Source of the DNA: Pseudomonas caricapapayae
GTDB taxonomy: Bacteria; Pseudomonadota; Gammaproteobacteria; Pseudomonadales; Pseudomonadaceae
Direction of reading: 5' to 3'
DNA length: 64,000 bases
NCBI RefSeq assembly: GCF_001400735.1
Contig: NZ_LJPW01000068.1
Location: forward strand, 1 to 64,000
Shown here in pieces: positions 54,251 through 63,402 of this stretch; the first letter of the stretch is position 1, and every line of letters starts with the position of its first letter. A program made the position numbers and the translations under genes. The notes below the pieces were generated by a model. It made no database searches, was not told the DNA's origin, and saw only the letters and a program-made list of their open reading frames with translations.

Positions 54251-55370
54251 AACCCAGTACCTCCGCGCGGGGTGCCAATTGACGGGCACGTGCCAGCAAC
54301 TCGGCGCATGCATAGGGTGATCCGGTGATCGACAGGACCAGATGGCCGACAGCCCGGTCCTGAATCCGCTCGACCCCGCCTTGCAGCAATTGCACTTTGC
54401 CGCCCAGCGCCGTAAACAGCGCGGCCAGGTCCGGCCCCTGGTCACTCACACCGGTAAAATGCACATCCAGCAACAGGGCCGCGTCTGGCCGTTGCGGTTG
54501 ATCGCTCAGACGCTCTGCCCATTCCTTGGGCAACCCGGTTTGCAGCGGTGCCAGCAAGGTTTTGCTGACCTCATGCTGCGGGTCGCCAAACACTTGCCAG
54601 ACCGGCCCTTGCTCGACTATCCGGCCTTGTTCCAGCACCACCACGCGGTGGCAGATATCACGGATTACCGCCATTTCATGGGTGATCAGCACAATGGTCA
54701 GGCCCAGGCGCTGATTGATCTCGCGCAGAAGGCCGAGGATCGACTGAGTGGTTTCCGGGTCCAGCGCCGAAGTGGCCTCGTCGCACAGCAGGATCGCCGG
54801 GTCGTGCACGAGTGCGCGAGCGATGCCGACACGCTGTTTCTGCCCGCCGGACAGTTGCGCGGGGTATACGTTGTGCTTGTCCTGCAAACCCACCAGGTCC
54901 AGCAACTGCGCGACCTTGCGTTGACGCTGCTCTCTGGGCACGCCAGCCACCTTGAGCGGCAGCTCGACGTTCTGCCACACGGTCTTGGCCGACATCAGGT
55001 TGAAGTGCTGAAAGATCATGCCGATGCGCCGGCGCAGCTCCACCAGCTTGTCTTCGTCGAACTCACCGATGTCTACCTGATCGATCAGCACCCGGCCGCT
55101 GCTGGGCTGTTCCAGGCGGTTGATGGTGCGGATCAGCGATGATTTGCCGGCACCGCTGCGACCGATGATGCCGAAGATCTCGCCGCGCTGGACAGCCAGG
55201 TCGATATTGCCCAGCGCCTCGACCGGACCTTGCTGGCCGTCGTAGGTCTTGCCCAGGTTGATGAAGCGCACATGGGCGCGGTTCAGCTCCGGGTGCAGCT
55301 CGGCCTGTTGCGCCAGTTGCCCTGCGCCCGGTGTGTCGAGTGGCAGTTGGCGTTGCGCGGTTGCGGTCAT
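54240..55370 (-). CDS. metN: Methionine-type ABC transporter ATPase with NIL domain
   Basis: 376 aa. ABC domain: [47 protein letters not shown]-terminal NIL domain (about 295-376; [20 protein letters not shown]) as in MetN, where it senses methionine. About 35 extra N-terminal residues precede the ABC fold. The start at 55370 makes an ATGA overlap with metQ; an ATG three codons upstream is also open. Confidence 0.9.
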   Translation of the reverse strand: MTATAQRQLPLDTPGAGQLAQQAELHPELNRAHVRFINLGKTYDGQQGPVEALGNIDLAVQRGEIFGIIGRSGAGKSSLIRTINRLEQPSSGRVLIDQVDIGEFDEDKLVELRRRIGMIFQHFNLMSAKTVWQNVELPLKVAGVPREQRQRKVAQLLDLVGLQDKHNVYPAQLSGGQKQRVGIARALVHDPAILLCDEATSALDPETTQSILGLLREINQRLGLTIVLITHEMAVIRDICHRVVVLEQGRIVEQGPVWQVFGDPQHEVSKTLLAPLQTGLPKEWAERLSDQPQRPDAALLLDVHFTGVSDQGPDLAALFTALGGKVQLLQGGVERIQDRAVGHLVLSITGSPYACAELLARARQLAPRAEVLGYVG

Positions 55371-56155
55371 TCTTTCCATCCCGCCTGATAAAGCTTGCCG
55401 TTGACCTTGTCGAGTGAGGCGCGAACGACAGGCGAGTGCTGGTAGATGTCGACGAATTTCGCCAGCCGCGGGTCGTCCTTGTGATCCGGTCTGATCACGA
55501 ACTGAATGACGTATTCCGGGTGGTCCAGACCGTCGAACAGGATGGCCGAATCGGCCGCAAAGGTCTTGGCCAGGCGGATGTAAGCGGGGTAGCCCTGCAC
55601 CAGATCGGCATCATCGTAAGCACGCACCAGCTGCACGGCCTCGACCTGGATGATTTTGAGCTTTTTAGGGTTGGCGGTGATGTCTTCTTCGGTCGCCTTG
55701 TAGCCGACGCCCTCCTTGAGGCTGATCAGCCCGGCCTTGGCCAGCAGTTGCAGGCCGCGTCCACTGTTGATCGGGTCGTTGGCGATGGCCACGGTTGCGC
55801 CAGTCGGCAGCTCATCGAAGCTCTTGTACTTTTTCGAGTACAGACCGACGTTGTTGATGATCCCCGGCGCGTAGGGCACCAGCCCGAAACCCGCGGCTTC
55901 ATTGGCATTGTTCAAAAACGGGACGTGCTGAAAGTAGTTCACGTCGATGTCGCCCGCAGCGAGGGTGACGTTGGGGGCGATCCAGTCGGTGAACTCGACC
56001 AGCTCGACTTTCAGGCCCTGCTTGCCCGCCTCTTCGACAGCGGCTTCGAGCGGTATGGCGAAAGCTGCCGTGGTGCCGACTTTCAACGGTTTGTCGTCAG
56101 CGTAAGCGGTCAGGGTCAACAGGCCGAGGGCCAGTGCAGCGAGGGTTTTGCTCAT
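55367..56155 (-). CDS. metQ: MetQ-family substrate-binding protein
   Basis: 262 aa with signal peptide [19 protein letters not shown] and no lipobox Cys. Motifs [34 protein letters not shown] and [14 protein letters not shown] follow the MetQ pattern. First gene of metQNI. Because flavin desulfurases lie just upstream on the same strand, the natural ligand may be another sulfur compound than methionine. Confidence 0.88.
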   Translation of the reverse strand: MSKTLAALALGLLTLTAYADDKPLKVGTTAAFAIPLEAAVEEAGKQGLKVELVEFTDWIAPNVTLAAGDIDVNYFQHVPFLNNANEAAGFGLVPYAPGIINNVGLYSKKYKSFDELPTGATVAIANDPINSGRGLQLLAKAGLISLKEGVGYKATEEDITANPKKLKIIQVEAVQLVRAYDDADLVQGYPAYIRLAKTFAADSAILFDGLDHPEYVIQFVIRPDHKDDPRLAKFVDIYQHSPVVRASLDKVNGKLYQAGWKE

Positions 56156-56246
56156 GGTGCGGTCCTTTAAGAAATCCCTAAGTCTCGTTCCCACGCCCTG
56201 AGCTCATCCTTATATACAGACCTGTTTTTGATTCTGGCCGGAGGCC

Positions 56247-56336
56247 GTGGGAGCGAACTTGTTCGCGAAAGGGCCGGTATATTCTCCGAAAGTAAATCGT
56301 CTGAATCACCGTCTTCGCGGACAAGTCTGCTCCCAC
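56247..56336. repeat. REP doublet (REPIN)
   Basis: GTGGGAGCGAACTTGTTCGC opposes GCGGACAAGTCTGCTCCCAC within the 230-bp gap between the LLM monooxygenase gene and metQ. If the region is one transcript, the hairpin would separate the enzyme genes from the transporter genes. Confidence 0.9.
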
Positions 56337-56386
56337 AAAATCTGTGTATAACGCTGAGCGCTTCAGCGTGGGCGCGCATGTCGTAA

Positions 56387-57745
56387 TCAAATACTTCGGT
56401 GTGTTGCTCCCGCATGCCGTTGCGGTAAACGATCCGTACCTTCCGGAAACAGTTTTTTGCGCAGGCTGCCGTCTTCGTAAGCGGTCTTGTAGGAGCCGCG
56501 GCGTTGCAGCTCCGGGATCACCAGGTCGATGAAGTCCTCATAACTCTCCGGCGTGACGATGCGGGTCAGGTTGAATCCATCCAGGCCAGTTTCTGCAATC
56601 CACGATTCCAGCTCATCGGCGACCTGCTCAGGCGAGCCGACCAGGGTGATATAACGGCCGCCCAACGCGTGCTGATCGAGCAGTTTCTGGCGCGTCCAGT
56701 CGTTGTTCTTCAGGTTTTTGGTCGCGGACTGAATGGCGTTGCTCTTCACGTACTGAATGGGCTCGTCCAGTTCGTATTCCGAGAAATCGATCCCGGTCGA
56801 CGCTGCAAAGTGCGCCACGCCTGCTTCGGCGCTGGCATGACGGCGGTATTCGGCGTACTTCTCGCGAGCCAGCGCCTCGCTGGCGGCAACGATCACGTTG
56901 AGGCCCATGAACACCTTGATGTCCTCCGCGTTGCGTCCGGCCTTCACTGCGCTGGCGCGCACCTTGTCGACCTGCTCGCGGGTGGCAGCTTTGTTCTGGC
57001 CGCTGATGAACACGCATTCCGCGTTCTGTCCGGCAAACTGCAGACCACGCTCCGAACTGCCGGCCTGAAACAGCACCGGGGTGCGTTGCGGCGACGGTTC
57101 GCACAGGTGATAACCCTCGACCTGATAGAACTCGCCTTTGTGCCGTACCTTGTGGACTTTGCCCGGCTGGGCATAGACACGCTGCTCGCGGTCGTTGATG
57201 ACTGCGTCGTCTTCCCAGCTACCCTCCCAGAGCTTGTACAGCACCTCCAGGTACTCGTCCGCCTGATCGTAACGGCGGTCGTGCTCGTTCTGCTCGCTCA
57301 GCCCCATCGCCCGCGCCGCACTGTCGAGGTAACCGGTGACAATGTTCCAGCCCACCCGGCCACGGCTCAGATGATCCAGCGTCGACATGCGCCTGGCGAA
57401 CAGATAGGGCGCGTCGTAGGTCAGGTTGGCGGTCAGGCCGAAGCCCAGGTGTTTCGTCACGCCAGTCATGGCCGAGACCAGCAGCAGCGGGTCGTTGACC
57501 GGTAACTGGATAGCTTCCTTCAGGGTCACGTCGACCGAGTTCTGGTAGACGTCGTACACCCCCACGATATCGGCAATGAACAGCCCGTCAAACAATCCGC
57601 GTTCCAGCAGCCTGGCCAGGTCGGTCCAGTATTCCAGGCTGTTGAAGTGTGTGGAGGTGTCACGCGGATGTGTCCACAGGCCATGATTGATATGGCCAAT
57701 GCAGTTCATGTTGAACGCATTGAGAAGGATCTTCTTGCGCGCCAT
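56387..57745 (-). CDS. LLM-class flavin monooxygenase (NtaA/SnaA/DszA type)
   Basis: 452-residue FMNH2-dependent monooxygenase. KILLNAFNMNCIGHINHGLW at the N-terminus, FDGLFIADIVGVYDVY, LSRGRVGWNIVTGYLDSAARAMG and VLFQAGSSERGLQFAGQNAE are family blocks. Such enzymes cleave C-S or C-N bonds (dibenzothiophene sulfone, dimethyl sulfide, NTA, sulfonates). It overlaps the preceding flavoprotein gene by one base (TGATG). It needs reduced flavin from a separate reductase. Confidence 0.92.
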   Translation of the reverse strand: MARKKILLNAFNMNCIGHINHGLWTHPRDTSTHFNSLEYWTDLARLLERGLFDGLFIADIVGVYDVYQNSVDVTLKEAIQLPVNDPLLLVSAMTGVTKHLGFGLTANLTYDAPYLFARRMSTLDHLSRGRVGWNIVTGYLDSAARAMGLSEQNEHDRRYDQADEYLEVLYKLWEGSWEDDAVINDREQRVYAQPGKVHKVRHKGEFYQVEGYHLCEPSPQRTPVLFQAGSSERGLQFAGQNAECVFISGQNKAATREQVDKVRASAVKAGRNAEDIKVFMGLNVIVAASEALAREKYAEYRRHASAEAGVAHFAASTGIDFSEYELDEPIQYVKSNAIQSATKNLKNNDWTRQKLLDQHALGGRYITLVGSPEQVADELESWIAETGLDGFNLTRIVTPESYEDFIDLVIPELQRRGSYKTAYEDGSLRKKLFPEGTDRLPQRHAGATHRSI

Positions 57746-58950
57746 CAGATCGTCCCCCGCAACGGAGGATTGGTGTCGTTGAGGTAGTAATTGCCGATGG
57801 CGTGAAACTTCCAGCGCACCGGATCGTGCAGGGTATGAACGCGGGCATTGCGCCAGTGACGATCCAGGCCGTGCCCGGCGAGAGTCGATTGGCTGCCGGC
57901 CAGCTCGAATAGCGTGCTACCGGCCGCCAGGGAAATCTCCGTGCTGATGGCGCGGGCTTCGGCAACGGCTATCGAGGCAGCGGCCACGGTCCGGGCATTG
58001 CTGTCTGCCTGAGCAATGTCGAGAAACTCCCCGGCCCTTTCCAACAGCGCCTCGGCGGCGTGCAAGCGAATACCGAGTTTGCCGAAGCTGTGCAGCGTCA
58101 GAGGGTCATCCACGGCCTTTTCGATACCTGAATCGATCCATGGTCGGGTACGCGTCTGCACGAACGTCAGGGCGTCCTCGAAGGCTGCGCGGGCGATGCC
58201 GGTGTCGATCGCTGCATGGAGAATCTGCGCCAGCGGGCCGACCGTAGTGGGGCGCTCGAAAGCGCTTTGAAACGGCACGATGTCGTTCGCGCTGACGTAC
58301 ACATTGTCGAACACCACCGAGCCGCTGCCCGTGGTGCGTTGCCCGAAACCGCTCCAGTCGTCGATGACGGTCAGCCCCTCACTGTCGTGCGCGGCGAAAA
58401 CCAATTGCTGCACGCCCTCGTCGTCAATGACCGAGGTGGGAATACGTTGCGCATACAGCGCCCCGGTGGCGTAGAACTTGCGGCCGTTGATGCGATAACC
58501 GTCACCGTCGCGGGTCAGGCGAGTGGTGCGGTCATGTGCGGTCCGGGTTCCCAGCTCGGCCAGCGCATTGCCGAACCGCACGCCAGCCAGTGCCTCGGCA
58601 TACAGCCGCACCTGCTGTTGTGGATTGCCGTTCACGCGCAGCACTTCAAGGGCATAGAAATGGTTCTGCGGGATCTGCCCCAGAGAACCATCGGCTTCGG
58701 AAATCAGCTGGATCACCCTGGCCAGCGTCACGTTTGAGACACCCGCGCCGCCGAAGGCCTTAGGGACACTGATGCCCCACAGGCCGGACTGGCTGAACAG
58801 GTCGAGTTCGGCATGGGGCAGGCGGCGCTCGCGGTCGCGTTGCGCGCTGTCGGTCTTGAAGTGCGAGGCCAGTTCGCGGGCGGTTCGCAGGGCCTGAGCG
58901 TCACTGGTGATCAGCGCTGCGTTGTCGCGCGCTTGTGGGTTGAAACTCAT
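57745..58950 (-). CDS. SfnB/DszC-like acyl-CoA-dehydrogenase-fold monooxygenase (second)
   Basis: 401 aa. Acyl-CoA dehydrogenase fold: FSQSGLWGISVPKAFGGAGV, GQIPQNHFYALEVLRVNG, NGRKFYATGALYAQRIPT, DDWSGFGQRTTGSGSVVFDNV, and a C-terminal LAGHGLDRHWRNARVHTLHDPVRWK typical of the SfnB subgroup linked to organosulfur use. No acyl-CoA base is evident. Coupled to the LLM enzyme. Confidence 0.88.
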   Translation of the reverse strand: MSFNPQARDNAALITSDAQALRTARELASHFKTDSAQRDRERRLPHAELDLFSQSGLWGISVPKAFGGAGVSNVTLARVIQLISEADGSLGQIPQNHFYALEVLRVNGNPQQQVRLYAEALAGVRFGNALAELGTRTAHDRTTRLTRDGDGYRINGRKFYATGALYAQRIPTSVIDDEGVQQLVFAAHDSEGLTVIDDWSGFGQRTTGSGSVVFDNVYVSANDIVPFQSAFERPTTVGPLAQILHAAIDTGIARAAFEDALTFVQTRTRPWIDSGIEKAVDDPLTLHSFGKLGIRLHAAEALLERAGEFLDIAQADSNARTVAAASIAVAEARAISTEISLAAGSTLFELAGSQSTLAGHGLDRHWRNARVHTLHDPVRWKFHAIGNYYLNDTNPPLRGTI

Positions 58951-58975
58951 GAAGGGTGTTCTCCAGTGGTCTGGT

Positions 58976-60298
58976 TCAGATCCAGGAATGACGGGCAGGC
59001 AGAGTGCCGTTCAGATGCCAGGTACCGACTGCGTGGTATTTCCAGCGCACCGGGTCGTGCAGGGTATGAACCCGCGCGTTGCGCCAGTGGCGGTCGAGAT
59101 TGAACTCGGCCAGCGTCGCGCGGCTGCCTGCCAGTTCGAACAGCTTTTCGCTGGCCAGCAACGAGATTTCGGTGGTCAATACCTTGGCACGCGCCACGGC
59201 GATGGAGGCGCGTGCTGCCGAGTGCTCGTCGATGGGCGTCGCGTTGATCTCGTCGAGTTCCTGGCCCGCCTTGCGCAGTAGCGCTTCGGCGGCGTGCAAC
59301 TCAAGTTTCAGCTTGCCAATGTCTGCGATCACATACAGGTCGTCGCTGGCACGCTCGACCTTGGCATCGATCCATGGACGGGATTTCTCGCGAACAAACG
59401 CAATCGCATCATCGATTGCACCGCGAGCAATGCCCGCGTCTATCGCCGCCTGGATCAACTGCGATACCGCACCCTGAATGTTGGGCGTCAGGGACAGACG
59501 CCAGTTATCGACCACCTGCCCGGCGTCGACGGCAACGTTGTCGAGCAGCACGGTGCCGCTGGCGGTGGTGCGTTGGCCAAAGCCCGACCAGTCATCGACA
59601 ATGCGCAGCCCCGGCGTACCGCGTTTGACAAAGGCCATGATCTGCCGACCCTGATCATCGAGTGCCTTGACCGCAACCCAATGTGCGAACAGCGCGCCGG
59701 TGGAGTAGAACTTCTGCCCGCTGATGGCCAGATGGTCGCCATGGCTGGTGATCCGTGCCTTGAGTTCCAGTGTGTTTTTGGTGCCGCGCTCGGGACCGGC
59801 GTTACCGATACGCCAGCCGTCCAGCACGCTCTGGAACAATGTCTTTTTCTGTTGCTCGGTGGCACTGCCCTGCAGCAGGTGCAGAATGCCAAACTGGTTT
59901 TGCGGGATTTGCCCCAGGGCGGGATCGGCAGCAGAAATGATCCTGAACACCTCGGCCACCGTGGCGAACGAGACTTGCGGACCACCGTACGCACGGGGTA
60001 TGGAAATACTGCCCAGCCCGCTACGAGTGAATTGTTCGATTTCAGCCCACGGCAACGCGCGTTGCCGGTCGCGGTTGGCGGCATTGATCTGCGCTGACGC
60101 TGCCAGTTCGTGGGCGGCGGCTATGGCTTCGGCGTCGTTTTGCAACACCTTGGCCGGGAGCAGACGGGGAGCAACGTCAGGTTCTTGTGAAACCTCGACG
60201 CTTTGAACCGCTAACGTCGCCGGATCAGACTCGCGTCGCTCACCGTCAATCGTTACGGCCCTGGGTTTATCCACAGGGGTAGTTGTGAAAGGGACCAT
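58976..60298 (-). CDS. SfnB/DszC-like acyl-CoA-dehydrogenase-fold monooxygenase (first)
   Basis: 440 aa, paralogue of the next gene with an N-terminal extension of about 60 residues. FTRSGLGSISIPRAYGGPQV, GQIPQNQFGILHLLQG, DDWSGFGQRTTASGTVLLDN and FNLDRHWRNARVHTLHDPVRWK are shared. First gene of the cluster; 25 bp separate it from the second. Upstream on the coding strand lies CTTATTCC (60411-60418), similar to the sulfur-gene element. Confidence 0.88.
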   Translation of the reverse strand: MVPFTTTPVDKPRAVTIDGERRESDPATLAVQSVEVSQEPDVAPRLLPAKVLQNDAEAIAAAHELAASAQINAANRDRQRALPWAEIEQFTRSGLGSISIPRAYGGPQVSFATVAEVFRIISAADPALGQIPQNQFGILHLLQGSATEQQKKTLFQSVLDGWRIGNAGPERGTKNTLELKARITSHGDHLAISGQKFYSTGALFAHWVAVKALDDQGRQIMAFVKRGTPGLRIVDDWSGFGQRTTASGTVLLDNVAVDAGQVVDNWRLSLTPNIQGAVSQLIQAAIDAGIARGAIDDAIAFVREKSRPWIDAKVERASDDLYVIADIGKLKLELHAAEALLRKAGQELDEINATPIDEHSAARASIAVARAKVLTTEISLLASEKLFELAGSRATLAEFNLDRHWRNARVHTLHDPVRWKYHAVGTWHLNGTLPARHSWI

Positions 60299-60692
60299 CG
60301 GAACCTCGTAGCAGTAGACCGCATCAAGTGCGGCTGGAAAACATCACGATGTCCGGTGGTCCGGTGCATATACCCTAAGCGTGTATAAAAGTTTTTAAAA
60401 CGTGCTTTTTGGAATAAGCATAGACGGTAATTGTCTGTCGCCAATGTCCGCTCAGTGCCTCACCCTGCGCCCCATCAGGCGACAGACTGATGGGCACAAT
60501 GAAGTGCGAAATGAATACAGCTGACGTCTGAACTATTTCGCACTTTCTTGAACGCTCGGCAGCGGTACAAAACAATAATGATGGGTGCGGGGTGATAACG
60601 TCTGGTTTTTCGACTATCGCCAGCCCTGTGCTGGCCACGTACAAACATTTCTGACACGTCCCCGGTTATTCCATGGGCAGTATTCAATCAGT
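60299..60692. other. Promoter spacer of the SfnB/LLM cluster
   Basis: About 390 bp with no supportable gene. On the minus strand it carries TTATTCC (60411-60417) followed by an AT-rich stretch and TTTATACACG about 100 bp before the start, a plausible position for a sulfur-starvation promoter. Confidence 0.5.
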
Positions 60693-61412
60693 TTAATCAC
60701 CCAGTGGCTGAACTCTTATTAGCCGGGGCGGTGCCCAGAGGGAGTTGTTGCCCACGCGGTCGATCACGCAGTAAGTCACTTCAAGTTGCTGCTCTTCACC
60801 GCCTTCCCTTATCAGCGCAGGCGGTATGACCAGATCGACAGGCTCACCGACATCTTCGACAGCCAGCGGCGGCAGGTCCATGCGCAGATCGCCCCAGCGC
60901 ACGGTGATCTCGTCGTGAGCAGCCATATTCAGATACGGCTCGATGGTCATCGGCAGGCCGCCTTCCAGATGTCGGCGCGACAGCCCGCGGCGTATGACCG
61001 ATGGTGCGACATACAGCGGTGCCAGCCCCTGGTTTTCTTCCGTATTGGCACCGATCAGTCGCCCTCCCGGTACGTTGAGCTTGACCCACAGCTTGCGGCA
61101 AGGCGAGGTCACGGGCACGCCACCTATCTTCATGACCCGGTAGTAAGTCCTTGCCTTACCGTTCTGTAGAAAGCTTTCCGGTACACGTAGGACGCTGGGT
61201 TTGCCAAGGTCGGATGCCTTCAAGATTTTTGACGCGACGTAACAGCCGTCCCAGAACAGTTCGATCAGGTCACCCTCGTCCATGCCTTCGTAGGGGGGCA
61301 CATGGACAAGGAGTTGAGAGGCGATTCTCACGCCGATGCCGTGTCGGCTGGCCAGCGGTATGGAAGGGGCTGGCAAGCCCATGGGGGCAGCCTTGCAAAG
61401 GTTTTTTCGCAT
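60693..61412 (-). CDS. Hypothetical protein with Ig-like-module resemblance
   Basis: 239 aa; start MRKNLCKAAPMGL at 61412 with GGAG upstream. Two tandem, weakly similar halves: LLVHVPPYEGMDEGDLIELFWDG with ILKASDLGKPSVLRVPESFLQNG, then IEPYLNMAAHDEITVRWGD with DLVIPPALIREGG and VTYCVIDRVGNNSLWAPPRLI. The same beta-rich pattern occurs as repeats in large Pseudomonas surface proteins, so this looks like a stand-alone two-module version. No signal peptide. Function unknown. Confidence 0.7.
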   Translation of the reverse strand: MRKNLCKAAPMGLPAPSIPLASRHGIGVRIASQLLVHVPPYEGMDEGDLIELFWDGCYVASKILKASDLGKPSVLRVPESFLQNGKARTYYRVMKIGGVPVTSPCRKLWVKLNVPGGRLIGANTEENQGLAPLYVAPSVIRRGLSRRHLEGGLPMTIEPYLNMAAHDEITVRWGDLRMDLPPLAVEDVGEPVDLVIPPALIREGGEEQQLEVTYCVIDRVGNNSLWAPPRLIRVQPLGD

Positions 61413-61986
61413 GTTTGGGTACTCCTGATAATCAGTAATTAAAGTAAAGAATTGTCGTAAGTTGTCAGGGTCAAGTAATAAGTGAAGCAATTCAGGCAGC
61501 GAGATAAGTACCTTAAATATCCAAGGTGTGGCAAACATTACAAACAGTATGAAATGCGCGCTTGAAAGTTTGCTGCCTGACTAAATGATCTAAGTGTGTG
61601 AGCTAATGGGCTTTGTGAACGCTTGTCAATATGCGAGTGGCGTTTGTCCGTGTTTTACTTGAAAACCAGATACTTCCTACACGGTATATTTAGAACTGTT
61701 GACTCTGCGATAAACAACCGTCCTACCACAAAGTATCAATAGCAACAGGCAGTAACGGGTAGAGGGTTGTTCAGGAGGGCGTGTTCGGCAAGGAAGGCCT
61801 GCCGCAGGCTGGCCGACTACGAGTCAGCTATCAGAACTGACGTAGGTCGTTTTTATTATTTCGATGATTTTTCGGAAAATTACGCAGGAATCGAGCAAGG
61901 ATATTGAACGATTGATGCCTCCTGAAATGTAAGAAAAAAGCAGCGCCATTGAATGGACGCTGCTTTGCAAGAGGCGATCTGCAGGT
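61413..61986. other. Spacer between hypothetical gene and cystine importer
   Basis: About 570 bp, AT-rich, without a supportable gene. It contains the terminator of the cystine operon (61933-61970) and, presumably, the promoter of the hypothetical gene, for which I could not pick out clear -35/-10 boxes. Confidence 0.6.
61933..61970 (-). terminator. Rho-independent terminator of the cystine importer operon
   Basis: On the minus strand AAGCAGCG, a loop containing CCATTCAATGG (itself able to pair), CGCTGCTT and a T run, beginning about 20 bp after the ATPase stop. Confidence 0.9.
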
Positions 61987-62730
61987 TCAGGCGCGAGTGC
62001 GCTCGAGAAACTGTCGGGTGCGCTCCTCCTGGGGATTGGCAAACAGCGACCTGGCTTCACCCTGCTCGACGATCACCCCCTTGTCGATGAAGATCACCCG
62101 GTTGGCGACTTCTCGTGCGAAGCTCATCTCGTGGGTAACGATTACCATCGTGCGGTTCTCTTCGGCCAAGGCACGGATCGTTGTCAGCACCTCACCAACC
62201 AGCTCGGGGTCCAGTGCCGAGGTCGGCTCGTCGAACAGAATGACTTGAGGTTCCATCGCCAGTGCCCGTGCAATCGCCACGCGCTGTTGCTGCCCGCCGG
62301 AGAGGCGACGCGGATAAGCATCTTCCTTGCCGGTCAGGCCTACCTTGGCGAGCAGCTTCCTGCCCAGTGCCTCGGCGGCTTCCCGTGCCACCTTCTTGAC
62401 CACCACCGGACCTTCAATGACATTTTCCAGTGCGGTGCGATGCGGGAACAGATTGAAGTTCTGAAACACGAACCCTACCTGTTGGCGCAACTGGCGGATC
62501 AATCCTTGCTGCTGGTTCATGGAGCGGGTGCCATCGATCTCGATGTCGCCCACCTTGATCCGGCCGCTGTCAGGTGTTTCGAGCAGATTCAGGCAGCGCA
62601 GCAGGGTGGTCTTGCCCGAACCGCTGGGCCCGATGATGGCGACGACTTCCCCGGCTTCGATACGCAGATCAATGCCCTTGAGCACCTGATTGCCCTTGAA
62701 TTCCTTGGTGAGTTTTTCAACGACTATCAT
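61987..62730 (-). CDS. tcyN: L-cystine ABC transporter ATPase
   Basis: 247-residue PAAT-type ATPase (YecC-like). [53 protein letters not shown]. Three bases separate it from the permease gene. Identity as the cystine system rests on the FliY-like binding protein at the head of the operon. Confidence 0.9.
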   Translation of the reverse strand: MIVVEKLTKEFKGNQVLKGIDLRIEAGEVVAIIGPSGSGKTTLLRCLNLLETPDSGRIKVGDIEIDGTRSMNQQQGLIRQLRQQVGFVFQNFNLFPHRTALENVIEGPVVVKKVAREAAEALGRKLLAKVGLTGKEDAYPRRLSGGQQQRVAIARALAMEPQVILFDEPTSALDPELVGEVLTTIRALAEENRTMVIVTHEMSFAREVANRVIFIDKGVIVEQGEARSLFANPQEERTRQFLERTRA

Positions 62731-62733
62731 CGG

Positions 62734-63402
62734 TCAGGTCTCCAGATCATGCCGGTTGACCCTGGCTTCCAGCTTGTTTTGCAAGTGCGAGAGCGCCGTG
62801 GCAAGGATCCAGTAGATCAGTGCGGCGGCCAGGTACATGGTGAAAATTTCGAATGTACGCGCGGTGATCAACTGCGCCTGGCGAAACAGCTCCGGTACCT
62901 GGATGGTGGCTGCCAGCGCGGTGTCCTTGACCAGTGAGATAAAGCTGTTGCCCAGCGGCGGCAAGGCCGTACGTGCTGCCTGCGGGAGGATGGCGCGACG
63001 CATCGTCTGCCAGCGCGTCATGCCAATGCTTGCGGCAGCTTCCCACTGCCCGCGCTCCACGGAGCCGATGGCTGCGCGCAGAATTTCACAGGCATAGGCG
63101 GCCATGTTCAGCGAAAAACCGATCAGTGCCGCGCTCAGCGGTTCGAGCTGGATGCCCAGCTCCGGCAGGCCGTAATAAATCACGAACAGCTGGACCAGCA
63201 ACGGCGTACCTCGAAAGAACGACACATAGATGCGTGCTATCCAGTTCACCGGCTTGAAGCGCGACAGGCGCATCAGTGCCAGGCCGAAGCCCAGCAACAA
63301 CCCGAAAAACATCCCGCCCAGGCTGAGGAAGACAGTGTAATACGCGCCCTTGAGCAGGAAGGGCGCGGAGTCCAGCGCGAGCTGAAGGCTCTCTTCAATC
63401 AT
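62734..63402 (-). CDS. tcyL: L-cystine ABC transporter permease
   Basis: 222-residue YecS-like permease. FFRGTPLLVQLFVIYYGLPELGIQLEP and the EAA loop AAASIGMTRWQTMRRAILPQA. Overlaps the binding-protein stop by 4 bp (ATGA). Confidence 0.9.
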   Translation of the reverse strand: MIEESLQLALDSAPFLLKGAYYTVFLSLGGMFFGLLLGFGLALMRLSRFKPVNWIARIYVSFFRGTPLLVQLFVIYYGLPELGIQLEPLSAALIGFSLNMAAYACEILRAAIGSVERGQWEAAASIGMTRWQTMRRAILPQAARTALPPLGNSFISLVKDTALAATIQVPELFRQAQLITARTFEIFTMYLAAALIYWILATALSHLQNKLEARVNRHDLET

